Positions 30,100-39,593 of a stretch of 64,000 nucleotides of DNA are shown piece by piece. Positions within the stretch are counted from its first letter, which is position 1, and every line of letters begins with the position of its first letter. Under the pieces are notes generated by a model. It worked only from the letters and a program-made list of their open reading frames with translations. It had not been told where the DNA came from and did not search any database. This DNA comes from Yersinia vastinensis (lineage in GTDB: Bacteria; Pseudomonadota; Gammaproteobacteria; Enterobacterales; Enterobacteriaceae), in the NCBI RefSeq assembly GCF_902726565.1, contig NZ_CACVAF010000004.1:62001-126000 (forward strand), given 5' to 3'. The position numbers and the translations under genes are program-made.

Positions 30100-31116
30100 A
30101 TGTCATCCCTTCGGTTACTCATTTCTGACTCTTATGATCCCTGGTTTAATCTGGCAGTAGAAGAATGTATTTTCCGCCAAATGTCCCCAGATCAACGGGT
30201 GCTATTTTTGTGGAGAAATTCCAATACTGTGGTTATTGGACGAGCCCAGAATCCGTGGAAAGAGTGTAATACGCGGCGCATGGAACAAGACGGTGTAAAG
30301 TTGGCTCGACGCAGTAGCGGCGGCGGCGCGGTTTTCCATGACTTGGGGAATACCTGTTTTACTTTTATGGCCGGTAAACCTGAATACGATAAAACCATAT
30401 CTACCCAAATCATTCTGAATGCCTTGGCCTCTTTGGGTGTTCAGGCCACAGCCTCTGGTCGCAATGATTTGGTGGTAGTTAAAGATGATGGTGAACGCAA
30501 GGTTTCTGGCTCTGCTTATAAAGAAACGAAAGACCGCGGTTTTCATCACGGCACATTATTACTCAATGCTGATCTTAACCGTCTGGCGGACTACCTTAAC
30601 CCCGACCCCAAAAAATTACAGGCCAAAGGCATAACATCGGTACGTTCGCGGGTGACGAATTTGGTTGAGCTATTGCCTGGCATTGACCACGAGAAAATTT
30701 GTACAGCCATTGAGCAGGCTTTCTTCAATTATTATGATGAGACAGTTTCTGCAGAAGTTATCTCACCACAGGCATTACCCGACTTGCCCGGTTTCACGGA
30801 ACAATTTGCTAAACAGAGTAGCTGGGAATGGAACTTTGGTCAGGCTCCGGCATTTAGCCATTTGGTCGATACTCGCTTTGTTTGGGGCGGAATTGAACTA
30901 CATTTTGACGTTTTACATGGCGCAATTGACCGTTGCCAAATATTTACTGATAGCTTAAATCCAGCACCACTGGAGGCATTAGCTGAGCGTCTTCAAGGTG
31001 TGCCTTATCGAACTGATGCCATTACTACCACCTGCCAGCAGATAAGTGATGAGTTTCCTGAATCGCAAGCTGAATTATTACAAGTTCGCCATTGGCTCAC
31101 GGAGGTACTACGCTGA
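30100..31116 (+). CDS. lplA: Lipoate-protein ligase A
   Basis: A 338-residue ligase that activates free lipoate with ATP and transfers it to lipoyl domains of 2-oxoacid dehydrogenases and GcvH. Signatures: [20 protein letters not shown], the lipoyl-AMP loop [18 protein letters not shown] and [20 protein letters not shown] with the catalytic lysine. The C-terminal accessory domain starts near residue 250. Length is that of E. coli LplA. GGAG precedes ATG 30100. The stop overlaps the selO start, coupling the two. Confidence 0.96.
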   Translation: MSSLRLLISDSYDPWFNLAVEECIFRQMSPDQRVLFLWRNSNTVVIGRAQNPWKECNTRRMEQDGVKLARRSSGGGAVFHDLGNTCFTFMAGKPEYDKTISTQIILNALASLGVQATASGRNDLVVVKDDGERKVSGSAYKETKDRGFHHGTLLLNADLNRLADYLNPDPKKLQAKGITSVRSRVTNLVELLPGIDHEKICTAIEQAFFNYYDETVSAEVISPQALPDLPGFTEQFAKQSSWEWNFGQAPAFSHLVDTRFVWGGIELHFDVLHGAIDRCQIFTDSLNPAPLEALAERLQGVPYRTDAITTTCQQISDEFPESQAELLQVRHWLTEVLR

Positions 31117-32627
31117 TGTCTTCTTTTAATACTGATAAATCTGCGCCAAGATTTGAGGTTGATAATACGTCTGAGTTTGATAATGCTCTTCAATTTAACA
31201 GCAGCTATGGGCAGCAGTTGCCTGGTTTTTATACGCATTTGCAGCCAACACCGTTAAAAGGGGCGCGCTTGTTGTATCACAGCGAGCCATTGGCTCGGGA
31301 ATTAGAACTTGATGCTAGTTGGTTTAGTGCACCGAAATCGGCGATCTGGGCCGGTGAGGCACTGTTACCTGGCATGGAACCGCTGGCGCAAGTTTATAGT
31401 GGGCATCAGTTTGGTGTTTGGGCAGGGCAGCTTGGTGATGGTCGCGGAATCTTGCTCGGAGAGCAGCAACTCAGCGACGGTCGCAGCATGGATTGGCATC
31501 TGAAAGGGGCAGGGTTAACGCCTTATTCCCGTATGGGAGATGGTCGGGCAGTATTGCGCTCTGTGGTTAGAGAGTTTTTAGCCTCTGAAGCATTGCATCA
31601 TTTAGGCGTACCAACTAGCCGAGCACTGACAATCGTGACCAGTGACCATCCGGTTTATCGCGAGCAACCTGAGCGGGGAGCCATGCTATTGCGGGTGGCT
31701 GAGAGTCATGTGCGTTTTGGTCACTTCGAGCATTTTTACTACCGACAGCAACCGGCTCAAGTCAAACAGCTCGCCGACTATGTTATCGCACGGCACTGGC
31801 CGCAGTTTGTCGGACAAGAAGACGGCTACCTACTGTGGTTTACTGATGTCGTTAAGCGAACAGCCCGTCTAATGGCTCACTGGCAAACTATCGGTTTTGC
31901 GCATGGTGTAATGAATACCGATAATATGTCTATTCTTGGTATTACCATGGATTATGGCCCATTTGGTTTTCTTGATGATTATGCTCCCGGCTATATCTGT
32001 AACCATTCTGATCATCAAGGGCGCTATTCATTTGATAATCAACCGGCAGTTGCCCTATGGAACCTACATCGGCTGGGACAAGCATTGTCTGGTTTGATGA
32101 CTGTGGAACAATTGCAAATGGCGCTGGAGGCCTATGAACCAGAGTTAATGGCGGTTTACGGCCAACAGATGCGAGCCAAATTAGGCTTCTCTCAAAGTGA
32201 TACTCAGGATAACGAGTTATTGACTGGGTTACTGAGTCTGATGAGTAAAGAGGGGCGAGATTATACTCGTACATTCCGTTTGCTGAGTGATGTTGAAGTG
32301 AACTCCGCGCAATCATTATTACGTGATGATTTTATTGATAGAGCAAGCTTTGACAGTTGGTATCATCAATATCGCGCCCGTTTGCAACAAGAGCCTATTG
32401 ATGATGCGCAGCGTCAGCAGTCGATGAAAGCGGCAAATCCTAATTATATATTACGTAACTATTTGGCTCAGTTGGTCATCGACCACGCTGAGAAGGATGA
32501 TATCGAGCCATTGCAACGTTTACATTTGGCCTTGCAGCAGCCTTTTGCCGAACAACCAGAATTCAGTGAGTTGGCGCAATTACCGCCAGACTGGGGAAAA
32601 CACTTGGAAATTTCCTGCTCCAGCTAA
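31116..32627 (+). CDS. selO: Protein adenylyltransferase SelO (YdiU)
   Basis: A 503-residue pseudokinase-fold enzyme that AMPylates Ser, Thr and Tyr of proteins involved in redox balance. Motifs include [40 protein letters not shown] (inverted nucleotide site), [20 protein letters not shown] and [15 protein letters not shown]. It ends ISCSS: bacterial proteins have Cys where animal SelO has selenocysteine, third from the end. The start at 31116 overlaps the lplA stop (TGATG); GGAGG lies ten bases upstream. The N-terminal approximately 20 residues are extra compared with E. coli. Confidence 0.95.
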   Translation: MSSFNTDKSAPRFEVDNTSEFDNALQFNSSYGQQLPGFYTHLQPTPLKGARLLYHSEPLARELELDASWFSAPKSAIWAGEALLPGMEPLAQVYSGHQFGVWAGQLGDGRGILLGEQQLSDGRSMDWHLKGAGLTPYSRMGDGRAVLRSVVREFLASEALHHLGVPTSRALTIVTSDHPVYREQPERGAMLLRVAESHVRFGHFEHFYYRQQPAQVKQLADYVIARHWPQFVGQEDGYLLWFTDVVKRTARLMAHWQTIGFAHGVMNTDNMSILGITMDYGPFGFLDDYAPGYICNHSDHQGRYSFDNQPAVALWNLHRLGQALSGLMTVEQLQMALEAYEPELMAVYGQQMRAKLGFSQSDTQDNELLTGLLSLMSKEGRDYTRTFRLLSDVEVNSAQSLLRDDFIDRASFDSWYHQYRARLQQEPIDDAQRQQSMKAANPNYILRNYLAQLVIDHAEKDDIEPLQRLHLALQQPFAEQPEFSELAQLPPDWGKHLEISCSS

Positions 32628-32651
32628 TGAGACGGCTATAATGAGACAAAT

Positions 32652-32682
32652 AACGGTGGTAGAGGTTCTCTCTACCACCGTT
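32652..32682. terminator. Bidirectional terminator between selO and hmuT
   Basis: A perfect 13-base-pair stem (32652-32664 with 32670-32682) with a five-base loop lies between the convergent stops of selO and hmuT. The plus strand continues TTCTCTTTATATTTT. It ends the heme operon immediately after hmuT, leaving no room for further genes. Confidence 0.88.
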
Positions 32683-32701
32683 TCTCTTTATATTTTCTCG
32701 C

Positions 32702-33520
32702 TTAATTTAATTCTGCCGCAGTACGAAGTTGTTTGAGGATATCAGGTGTTTGTAAACCAAAACCCAATAATGCCATATCATCAAGCACTAATAACCGCTT
32801 TTGTTTACCAGCAGGTGTCAGTGCAATACCGGGTAAGCGCCAAACGTTTTCCGCACCATTAAGAGATTTTACGCCGTGGGTGGTGATAACTAACAAGTCT
32901 GGCGCACTGGCGATGATCCCCTCTTGTGATAAAGGGCGGTAACCACTAAATCCCTGAATGGCATTTTTAAGTCCTACAGCACTGAACATGCTATCGGCAG
33001 CGGTATTTAAACCCGCGGCTAACGGAGGAATCCCCGCGTGACTCATAACAAATAGCACTTTCACCGGCAAAGGAGTTGATACCACAGTGTCTAACTGTTG
33101 TTGATAATGTTGTATCAGCTGTTGGCCTTTTTCTTCTTTATTCAATGTGGTGGCAATCATTCGTATTTTATCAATTACACCTTCCGGTGATTTCTCCGCG
33201 GGAACATAGATAAGTTTAACTCCGAGATCGGCAATCTGTTTTAATGCCATCGAGGGGGAAGCTCGTGCTGTACTCAGAATCAGTGTAGGTTTGATGGCAA
33301 GAATACCTTCAATATTAAGTAGGCGCATATAGCCAACATCAGGGCGTGTTTTTAGCGCCTCAGGATTAAGGCTAGTACTGTCGCGCGCCACAATGTTATC
33401 ACTTGCGCCTAGTGCGTAAGTGATCTCAGAGACATCGCCGCCAATTGTGACGATGCGCGGGGTGGCTGTGCAGTTTATTGAAGTAATGAATATGAGAGTA
33501 ACAACAATCCATTTAGTCAT
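32702..33520 (-). CDS. hmuT: Periplasmic heme-binding protein HmuT
   Basis: A 272-residue type III substrate-binding protein that carries heme across the periplasm. A signal peptide ([18 protein letters not shown]) precedes [19 protein letters not shown]. The family heme ligands appear kept: Tyr64 in [10 protein letters not shown] and His161 in [13 protein letters not shown] (Tyr70 and His167 in Y. pestis HmuT). The start overlaps the end of hmuS by eight bases. Normally hmuU and hmuV follow; here a terminator follows at once, so the permease and ATPase must be elsewhere or absent. Confidence 0.92.
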   Translation of the reverse strand: MTKWIVVTLIFITSINCTATPRIVTIGGDVSEITYALGASDNIVARDSTSLNPEALKTRPDVGYMRLLNIEGILAIKPTLILSTARASPSMALKQIADLGVKLIYVPAEKSPEGVIDKIRMIATTLNKEEKGQQLIQHYQQQLDTVVSTPLPVKVLFVMSHAGIPPLAAGLNTAADSMFSAVGLKNAIQGFSGYRPLSQEGIIASAPDLLVITTHGVKSLNGAENVWRLPGIALTPAGKQKRLLVLDDMALLGFGLQTPDILKQLRTAAELN

Positions 33521-34574
33521 TCAACGAACCAGATGCAGTCAATTGAGCCAGTTGCTGATGCCATTGATTTTGCTCTGGTTGGCCTTCTGAACGCTGACCA
33601 AAGACCTGTAAAATATGTTTTCCCTGACTATCAAGTAATTCTAAACTTGAGACAAATCCCTCTTTAGTCGGCTTGCGTGTTACCCAACTTTCAGCGATGG
33701 CACTAGCATTTATTTGTAAATGAAATCCTTGACTGAGCACCTGTATATCATAATTGCCAGAAGGGTTCTCATCCTGAGAAATTATAAATTGCTCAATAAC
33801 ACCGGTGAATATTTGCATGCATCCGTTATTGCCGACAAAGAGCATAATTTCATTTTGATTATTTTGCGCAGCCTTAACTATTTGCATCAAGGCACTGTTA
33901 TCTACTCGATAAGCCAAGTCGTCACTGACGGCTCGAAACGCCTGTCTACGTGTGATTTTATTGCGTTTCAATAGCATAAAGAATTGATGGATATCATTCA
34001 TTTTTCGCCATTCAGCATCAATAGTTGCGTTGTTGATGGGGGACTCGGTATAGGGTTCGACAGGGGCAGGTTGTAATATCAAGGGAGAATGAGTCGATGT
34101 ATGAAATTGCGCGACCAAGGTATGCCAAGCATTGATGTTTGTTTCATTGCTACAATATATCTTATGGATTGCGTTACCTTGAAAATCAAAACACTGAATA
34201 CTAAGTTGTTCACCTTGCGGGGTAGTTTCGCGCAAACTAAAAACAGTATTCCAGTGGCTGAAAAACAACCTTAAATCTAGTGCTCGGGGATTGAGAACCA
34301 AGCCCAGATGCCCATGTAAACGCAAATTCTGATATTCACCCATCAACGCATGTCTGGCATAGTGGTTCGCGGTGACTGAGCAAGTTCTCCCAACCTTCTC
34401 CAACTCGGTAAGTAATGTACTGGCGTCAATATTCAGGTGCTGTGCATCATTGCCAACGCGGGCATAGACTAACTCCGCCTCACTGACATTCAACATTTGC
34501 GCGATGTCACAAGCCTGCATTGTCGGGTTTTGTTGCTGAGTTGCTTGATAACGCTGAAATAATGGCATTTTCAT
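33513..34574 (-). CDS. hmuS: Hemin-degrading factor HmuS
   Basis: A 353-residue cytoplasmic heme-binding protein of the HemS/ChuS/HmuS family, made of two repeated halves. Members bind incoming heme and degrade or traffic it. The likely axial ligand is His196 in [14 protein letters not shown], the same number as in Yersinia HemS. The second half shows [30 protein letters not shown] and [26 protein letters not shown] lies eight bases before ATG 34574. It lies between hmuR and hmuT. Confidence 0.94.
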   Translation of the reverse strand: MKMPLFQRYQATQQQNPTMQACDIAQMLNVSEAELVYARVGNDAQHLNIDASTLLTELEKVGRTCSVTANHYARHALMGEYQNLRLHGHLGLVLNPRALDLRLFFSHWNTVFSLRETTPQGEQLSIQCFDFQGNAIHKIYCSNETNINAWHTLVAQFHTSTHSPLILQPAPVEPYTESPINNATIDAEWRKMNDIHQFFMLLKRNKITRRQAFRAVSDDLAYRVDNSALMQIVKAAQNNQNEIMLFVGNNGCMQIFTGVIEQFIISQDENPSGNYDIQVLSQGFHLQINASAIAESWVTRKPTKEGFVSSLELLDSQGKHILQVFGQRSEGQPEQNQWHQQLAQLTASGSLND

Positions 34575-34690
34575 CTATCCATTCCTTTTAATATTGTGCC
34601 GTCATCGTGATGATTTTTGCGGCAGGGTTCCATTAGGCCATTTCAGGATGGCGGGCTAAATGTGGGGCTATAGATAACTCGAGTGAAATA

Positions 34691-36694
34691 TCACCACTGA
34701 TAACTGACTAGAAATTTGGCATTACGCCCATCTTGGGGGATTTCTTGTGGCGAGTAATACTTTTTGTCAAAGGCATTACCCAGCACAACTGCTGCTGTGG
34801 CATTTTTGAATGTGCCTTGCCCGCGATAACTTAGGTAAATGTCATGTACGGCATAACCTGCTTGAGGTTTGTATGCACGATGAAGGAGGCTCAAGGCCCC
34901 ATTTTTTTTCATGAACTTGGTGTTTTCAGCCATTGTCATGACCCAGCCGGTGCTAAAACCACTGTTAGCAATAGGGATATTTAGGTTACTGGTGACTGTG
35001 TCCGGGTTGATACTGTCAATAAAACGACGAGTATCAAGATTAATACCACGAGTACGGTTATAGGCTAGGTCCCAGCTAAACAAGCTATTTTGATAGTTCA
35101 GTGAGACATCCCAGCCCCAGGTTTTGCTTCGAGGTATGTTGAGATAGACAGATTTTGAAAAAGAGACATCATTGGTAATACGGTCTTTGGCATTGATATG
35201 GAAGTAACTGGTTTTCAGTTGAAGTGTGTCACTGTCTGCCAATAAGTCGTCAAAATACAACCCAAAACCGGCTTCTCGAGTGACGTTAGTTTCGGATTTT
35301 AAATTAGGGTTGGGCCTCCAGTAGTTTCGCATAAAATGCTTTGAATCATTATAAAGTTCGGTCAGTGTAGGAGTACGGAAGGCCTGACTATAGGCACCAA
35401 ATATCATCAGCCAGTCTGTGGGGGTGATTGTCACTGCACCTTGAGTTGATTGTTGCTTGGCTTCTCTATCAGCAAACCCTGATCGGCTATTTTCATAACG
35501 GTCAAAACGAGTGCCTACCCGTAAGGTGACTGGCAGGTCACGCATGGTCACTTCATTTTGTAACCAACCCGATGAAAATTGAATTGCAGCGGGTGGAAAG
35601 CTGCGGATAACCCCCTTTGGAATTTGTTTTTGATGATAAGTTTCAACACCGTAAGTCAAGAGATGTGATGCAGGGCTGTGCGAAAACAACAAGCTGCTAT
35701 TTTCTAGCTTTAAGCCTTGGGTAATTTGCTTGCGACTACCGTAACCTTCGTTGCGTACATCGTCGTTGACATTGACCTCGGAAGAGTAGAGTTGGGTAGT
35801 CATATCCAGCCAACTCAGGTGCTGAGGGTGTAAACGATAAATTAGCTCAACATCACGTTGGATGGTCGAACGTTTCATCATTGGGCTTTTCAATGAGTCT
35901 GGCACGCTCTGGTTGGCCATTCTGGGTTCTAGCGCTCGGTTGTTGTAATAGCGCAGCGCGGTGGTCAGTGACTGGCTAAAAGAAAGGCGGGCAGTGCCCT
36001 TGAGCATCAGGCTATTAATGGCTTCATCATTGGGGGCATCGTAACCATTACTTTGGCGTATATTACCGACCTTGCGCGTATTTAGGGCAATAATGCCATC
36101 CAGATTCTCTGTACGACCAAAAGCAGACATCCCGACACCTAGGCTATGGTGAGCGCTTGCGCCATAACTACTGATGCGAAAACCGAGGTTTCTCTCTTTA
36201 TCCAGTAAATCGGTTGGATTGACTGTTTGGTAGGCAATAACGCCCCCCATGGCACCACTACTCACGAGTGATGTTGATGGGCTACGGGTGATGCTCACTT
36301 GTTTGATGAGGGCGGGGTCAAGAAACGTACCATTGAAATGTGCACCGTTAATTCTTTGGCGAATACCATCAATTAATACCAATACCCCATATTGATCATA
36401 ACCTCGGATGCTAACGTTCTGTCCGTTGGTTCGCCCTATGCCGGTAACACTGACTCCCGGTACATTCTTGAGCATTTCTGTCGCAGTGGTTGCAGTCTGT
36501 TTTTGCGGTTGTGAGGCATTAATGACGGTTAAAATGCTGGGGGTGTTAAAACTGTCCGTAGATGGTTTGACTCCTCTGACAATGAGGGGGGGATTATTCG
36601 GTTCCACTGTAGGGTTGGCTGCTGCAGTTGAAGATAGTGCTAAGGTCACGCTCAAGCAGCATGATGACAAACGGAAGAAATAAGGCACAAGCAA
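34691..36694 (-). CDS. hmuR: TonB-dependent heme receptor HmuR
   Basis: A 667-residue outer-membrane 22-strand barrel with a plug domain, importing heme with energy from TonB. After the signal peptide, the plug runs to about residue 160 (VSIRGYDQYGVLVLIDGIRQ). Two heme-contacting histidines of the family are kept: His119 in INGAHFNGTF and His453 in NDSKHFMRNYW. The latter lies between a FRTP box (usually FRAP, 439-442) and NPNL (462-465). The C-terminus ends SYQW, suitable for BAM recognition. It is preceded by hmuP. Confidence 0.94.
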   Translation of the reverse strand: MLVPYFFRLSSCCLSVTLALSSTAAANPTVEPNNPPLIVRGVKPSTDSFNTPSILTVINASQPQKQTATTATEMLKNVPGVSVTGIGRTNGQNVSIRGYDQYGVLVLIDGIRQRINGAHFNGTFLDPALIKQVSITRSPSTSLVSSGAMGGVIAYQTVNPTDLLDKERNLGFRISSYGASAHHSLGVGMSAFGRTENLDGIIALNTRKVGNIRQSNGYDAPNDEAINSLMLKGTARLSFSQSLTTALRYYNNRALEPRMANQSVPDSLKSPMMKRSTIQRDVELIYRLHPQHLSWLDMTTQLYSSEVNVNDDVRNEGYGSRKQITQGLKLENSSLLFSHSPASHLLTYGVETYHQKQIPKGVIRSFPPAAIQFSSGWLQNEVTMRDLPVTLRVGTRFDRYENSRSGFADREAKQQSTQGAVTITPTDWLMIFGAYSQAFRTPTLTELYNDSKHFMRNYWRPNPNLKSETNVTREAGFGLYFDDLLADSDTLQLKTSYFHINAKDRITNDVSFSKSVYLNIPRSKTWGWDVSLNYQNSLFSWDLAYNRTRGINLDTRRFIDSINPDTVTSNLNIPIANSGFSTGWVMTMAENTKFMKKNGALSLLHRAYKPQAGYAVHDIYLSYRGQGTFKNATAAVVLGNAFDKKYYSPQEIPQDGRNAKFLVSYQW

Positions 36695-36798
36695 CTCTCC
36701 ATGTATTGTTTAATTTAATCAATGGATTGCTGGCTGCCTTCGTGGTGAATATTAGGTGGCTGGCGAAATGTTAATTTGAAATAAAGGACAACTAAAAG

Positions 36799-36987
36799 TC
36801 ATTTAGTGAGTATGAGTTTTCCTGCTTTAGTTTGACGCAAATAGTAGAGTTGACCTTGGTGATTAATTGCTACAACGTCATGCTGCCCCAGTAGTTTTTG
36901 GCTGTTAATACATGAGCATAGCAAAAGAGATTCACTTTGATTTGAAGGGGTATCTACAGTTTGAGTTCGATAGGTTCTATTGTGCAT
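36799..36987 (-). CDS. hmuP: Hemin uptake protein HmuP/HemP
   Basis: A 62-residue protein of the HemP family, ending in the diagnostic LYYLRQTKAGKLILTK. HemP proteins sit next to heme receptors and, in some bacteria, act as expression activators of the receptor gene. It is the first gene after the Fur box at 37023. E. coli has a HemP-family gene (ydiE) between ydiU and aroH, so this gene may be the ancestral resident beside which hmuRST came to lie. Confidence 0.9.
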   Translation of the reverse strand: MHNRTYRTQTVDTPSNQSESLLLCSCINSQKLLGQHDVVAINHQGQLYYLRQTKAGKLILTK

Positions 36988-37022
36988 AAGGTGATTTTAT
37001 CAAGTATGTATTAGTATTTATT

Positions 37023-37042
37023 TGATAATGATTATCATATGC
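37023..37042 (-). promoter_or_regulatory. Fur box upstream of hmuPRST
   Basis: TGATAATGATTATCA (37023-37037) is a perfect 7-1-7 inverted repeat, the core Fur-binding unit, and extends as a 15/19 match to the long consensus. It lies 36 bases before the hmuP start. Iron repression of heme uptake is expected. Confidence 0.88.
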
Positions 37043-37261
37043 ATTTGTGTGTTGCTTCAAGCTAAAACTCTATTAGTAACCATTTTAATGCCTTGTTTTT
37101 CATTAGACATTGGTGTTACACCTTCTTCAGAAGGAATTGATATGTCAAAACGGGGGTTAAGCGAATAGAAGTGGAAGAGGTATTGAATTCAGTGATTGAA
37201 TAGCGATGTTGCTAGTGGAAGAATGCTACCCAAACACTGAATTGATGAACGCAAATTGAAA

Positions 37262-38311
37262 TTAATTAAAGCGGCTACTGACAGCGTCGGCTAATAAGCT
37301 TAATAGCTGCTCTGTATCTGCCCAGTTTAAACAAGGGTCAGTAATAGATTGCCCATAAGTCAGCGGCGTACCCGCAATAATTTTCTGTGTGCCTTCAACT
37401 AGGAAGCTCTCCGCCATGACACCCACAATCGCCGTGGATCCTGCGCGAATTTGCTGGCCGATATCTGCGGCAACTTCTAGCTGACGACGGTGCATCTTTT
37501 GGCAATTACCATGACTAAAATCCACCACCAGATGTTCAGGTAAATCAAATTCCCGCAAGCTATCACAGGCAGCAGCAATATCAGACGCGCCATAATTAGG
37601 GGTCTTACCACCGCGCATAATAATATGTCCGTATGGGTTACCGCTGGTTTGGTAAATTGTCATTTGCCCCGTTTTGTCTGGTGATAAAAACATATGACTG
37701 GCTTGTGCAGCACGGATAGCATCAATTGCAATCCGGGTGTTTCCGTCAGTGCCGTTTTTGAAACCTACCGGGCAGGATAGGGCTGATGCCATTTCCCGGT
37801 GAATCTGGCTTTCTGTTGTCCGTGCGCCAATGGCGCCCCAGCTAATCAGGTCTGCAATATACTGACCGGTTACCATATCAAGGAATTCTGTAGCTGTTGG
37901 TAGCCCTAACTCATTGACGGCCAACAGCAGTCGCCGGGCCATTTCAATACCTTGATTGACTTTGCACGAACCATCAAGTTCAGGATCAGAGATCAACCCC
38001 TTCCAGCCAACCACGGTACGCGGTTTTTCGAAATAAGTGCGCATGACGATTTCAAGGCGGTCTTGATAACGCTCACGTAAAACATTCAGCTTGGTTGCAT
38101 AATCGATTGCGGCATCAAGGTCATGGATTGAGCAGGGACCTACAACAACCAGCAGGCGAGGGTCTTCACCGGTCAGTATTTTTTCAATTCGTTTACGTGA
38201 CGCTGTCACGTTATCGGCTACCGCTGCCGAAATCGGTAACTTTTCTGCCAGTTGTTGTGGCGTGACTAAGCTATCGATGCGCGCGGTCCGCAGTTCATCA
38301 GTTTTGTGCAT
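37262..38311 (-). CDS. aroH: 3-deoxy-7-phosphoheptulonate synthase, AroH type
   Basis: A 349-residue type I DAHP synthase joining PEP and erythrose 4-phosphate, the first step of aromatic amino acid synthesis. Motifs: LLVVVGPCSIHDLDAAIDYA, MRTYFEKPRTVVGWKGLISD, GARTTESQIHREMASALSCP, FKNGTDGNTRIAID and VDFSHGNCQKMHRRQ. Position next to ppsR/ppsA marks it as the AroH (tryptophan-sensitive) isozyme rather than AroF or AroG; feedback specificity is inferred. PEP supply by neighbouring PpsA serves the same pathway. No clear TrpR operator was recognised. Confidence 0.93.
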   Translation of the reverse strand: MHKTDELRTARIDSLVTPQQLAEKLPISAAVADNVTASRKRIEKILTGEDPRLLVVVGPCSIHDLDAAIDYATKLNVLRERYQDRLEIVMRTYFEKPRTVVGWKGLISDPELDGSCKVNQGIEMARRLLLAVNELGLPTATEFLDMVTGQYIADLISWGAIGARTTESQIHREMASALSCPVGFKNGTDGNTRIAIDAIRAAQASHMFLSPDKTGQMTIYQTSGNPYGHIIMRGGKTPNYGASDIAAACDSLREFDLPEHLVVDFSHGNCQKMHRRQLEVAADIGQQIRAGSTAIVGVMAESFLVEGTQKIIAGTPLTYGQSITDPCLNWADTEQLLSLLADAVSSRFN

Positions 38312-38356
38312 GAAGATTCTCTAAATCTGTTCTTCTCTACGGCAGGAATACCGGGA

Positions 38357-38372
38357 AGTGATGGCGATCACA
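38357..38372 (-). promoter_or_regulatory. CRP-like site upstream of aroH
   Basis: AGTGA-N6-TCACA matches nine of ten CRP core positions and lies about 50 bases before the aroH start, in the gap after ppsR. The role is not known; chance cannot be excluded. Confidence 0.45.
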
Positions 38373-38469
38373 ATAAACCAAAACTAAATGAATTCAACCG
38401 CCATCATCATGATTCATAGAAATTCTGATGAAATAAACTGAAAATAATATCCTTGCGAAATATTTCCGA

Positions 38470-39291
38470 TCAGAACATCCGGCGACTCATTCCTAAAATA
38501 TCCAGAATTTTAGTGGAAATTTCTTCTACGGAGTAGTTGGTGGAGTTGAGATAGCGAATCTGATTTTTTCGGAACAACGCTTCCACTTCGCCGACCTCCA
38601 TACGGCATTGGCGCAGTGAGGCATAGCGGCTGTTTTCACGCCGCTCTTCGCGAATGGCCGCCAGCCGTTCCGGATTAATGGTTAGGCCAAACAGCTTATG
38701 TTGAAAGGGTTTTAGTGCGGCGGGGAGCTGCAAATTGTCCATATCATCAGCGATAAAAGGATAGTTCGCCGCACGAATACCAAATTGCATGGCTAAGTAC
38801 AGGCTGGTGGGGGTTTTGCCGCAGCGAGAAACGCCCAATAAAATCACCTGGGCTTGATCCAGATTGCGCAAAGAAATGCCGTCATCGTGGGCCAGAGCAT
38901 AGTCGATGGCGGCAATGCGCGCATCGTATTTACCCAGATTACTTTCGGTTAAACCATGAGTACGATTGAGCACCGGTTGCGGAGAAACGCCCAGTTCGCC
39001 CTGAAGTGGAGCGACCAGCGCTTGTACGATGTCTTGGCAGAATCCTTCACTGTGTTGAATGAGTTCGCGGACTTCGGCACTGATTATCGAATAGAACACC
39101 AAGGGCCTAACTCCGGTTTCTCGATATATTTCATTGATTTTCTCGCAAACCTCTTGAGCGCGAGCCGCACTTTCCACAAAGGGTAGCGTATAAGTGGTTG
39201 CTTTAATGGGGAACTGAGATAAAACGGCATGGCCGAGGACTTCCGCAGTGATGGCGGTGCCATCCGAAATATAAAACACACTTCTTTCCAC
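38470..39291 (-). CDS. ppsR: PEP synthase regulatory protein PpsR
   Basis: A 273-residue bifunctional DUF299 enzyme: ADP-dependent kinase that inactivates PEP synthase by threonine phosphorylation, and Pi-dependent phosphatase that restores it. The P-loop reads [15 protein letters not shown] (about residue 153). The N-terminus is [20 protein letters not shown]. It is divergent from its target ppsA across a 300-base gap, as in other enterobacteria. Upstream aroH shares its direction and may be co-transcribed. Confidence 0.95.
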   Translation of the reverse strand: MERSVFYISDGTAITAEVLGHAVLSQFPIKATTYTLPFVESAARAQEVCEKINEIYRETGVRPLVFYSIISAEVRELIQHSEGFCQDIVQALVAPLQGELGVSPQPVLNRTHGLTESNLGKYDARIAAIDYALAHDDGISLRNLDQAQVILLGVSRCGKTPTSLYLAMQFGIRAANYPFIADDMDNLQLPAALKPFQHKLFGLTINPERLAAIREERRENSRYASLRQCRMEVGEVEALFRKNQIRYLNSTNYSVEEISTKILDILGMSRRMF

Positions 39292-39435
39292 GCTGACTCC
39301 TGAATATTGACGGGCTGATTCATATCACTGGCTAACTGCTGATGGTGTAAGTTTAGCGTAGCCAGTGTGCCTGATTGGCCTTATCGGTAAAGTGTTTGCT
39401 GTCAGAATCACCTGAAAATAATTTTTCTTGTTGGG

Positions 39436-39447
39436 TTGATCGATTCA
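39436..39447. promoter_or_regulatory. Cra (FruR) site upstream of ppsA
   Basis: TTGATCGATTCA matches ten of twelve bases of the Cra operator core TGAATCGATTCA. It lies about 150 bases before the ppsA start. Cra activates ppsA in E. coli, so a gluconeogenic activator site is expected here. Confidence 0.65.
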
Positions 39448-39593
39448 CCTGTCCATGGGCTATGGATCATTGTGCTAGTCTGATTCTGGTGTTGCTGATT
39501 CGTCAGCCCCGAAAACCTCTTGTTGTACCCTACTGAATGTCCGTAATTGATGACATGTCCGTAACTAATGAAAATGTAAAAAGGATTGTTTCG

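Noticed and set aside
37137..37170. Eight-codon frame (MSKRGLSE) between hmuP and aroH
   Set aside because: Too short to judge, no ribosome site of note, and no leader-peptide pattern such as repeated Trp or Phe codons.
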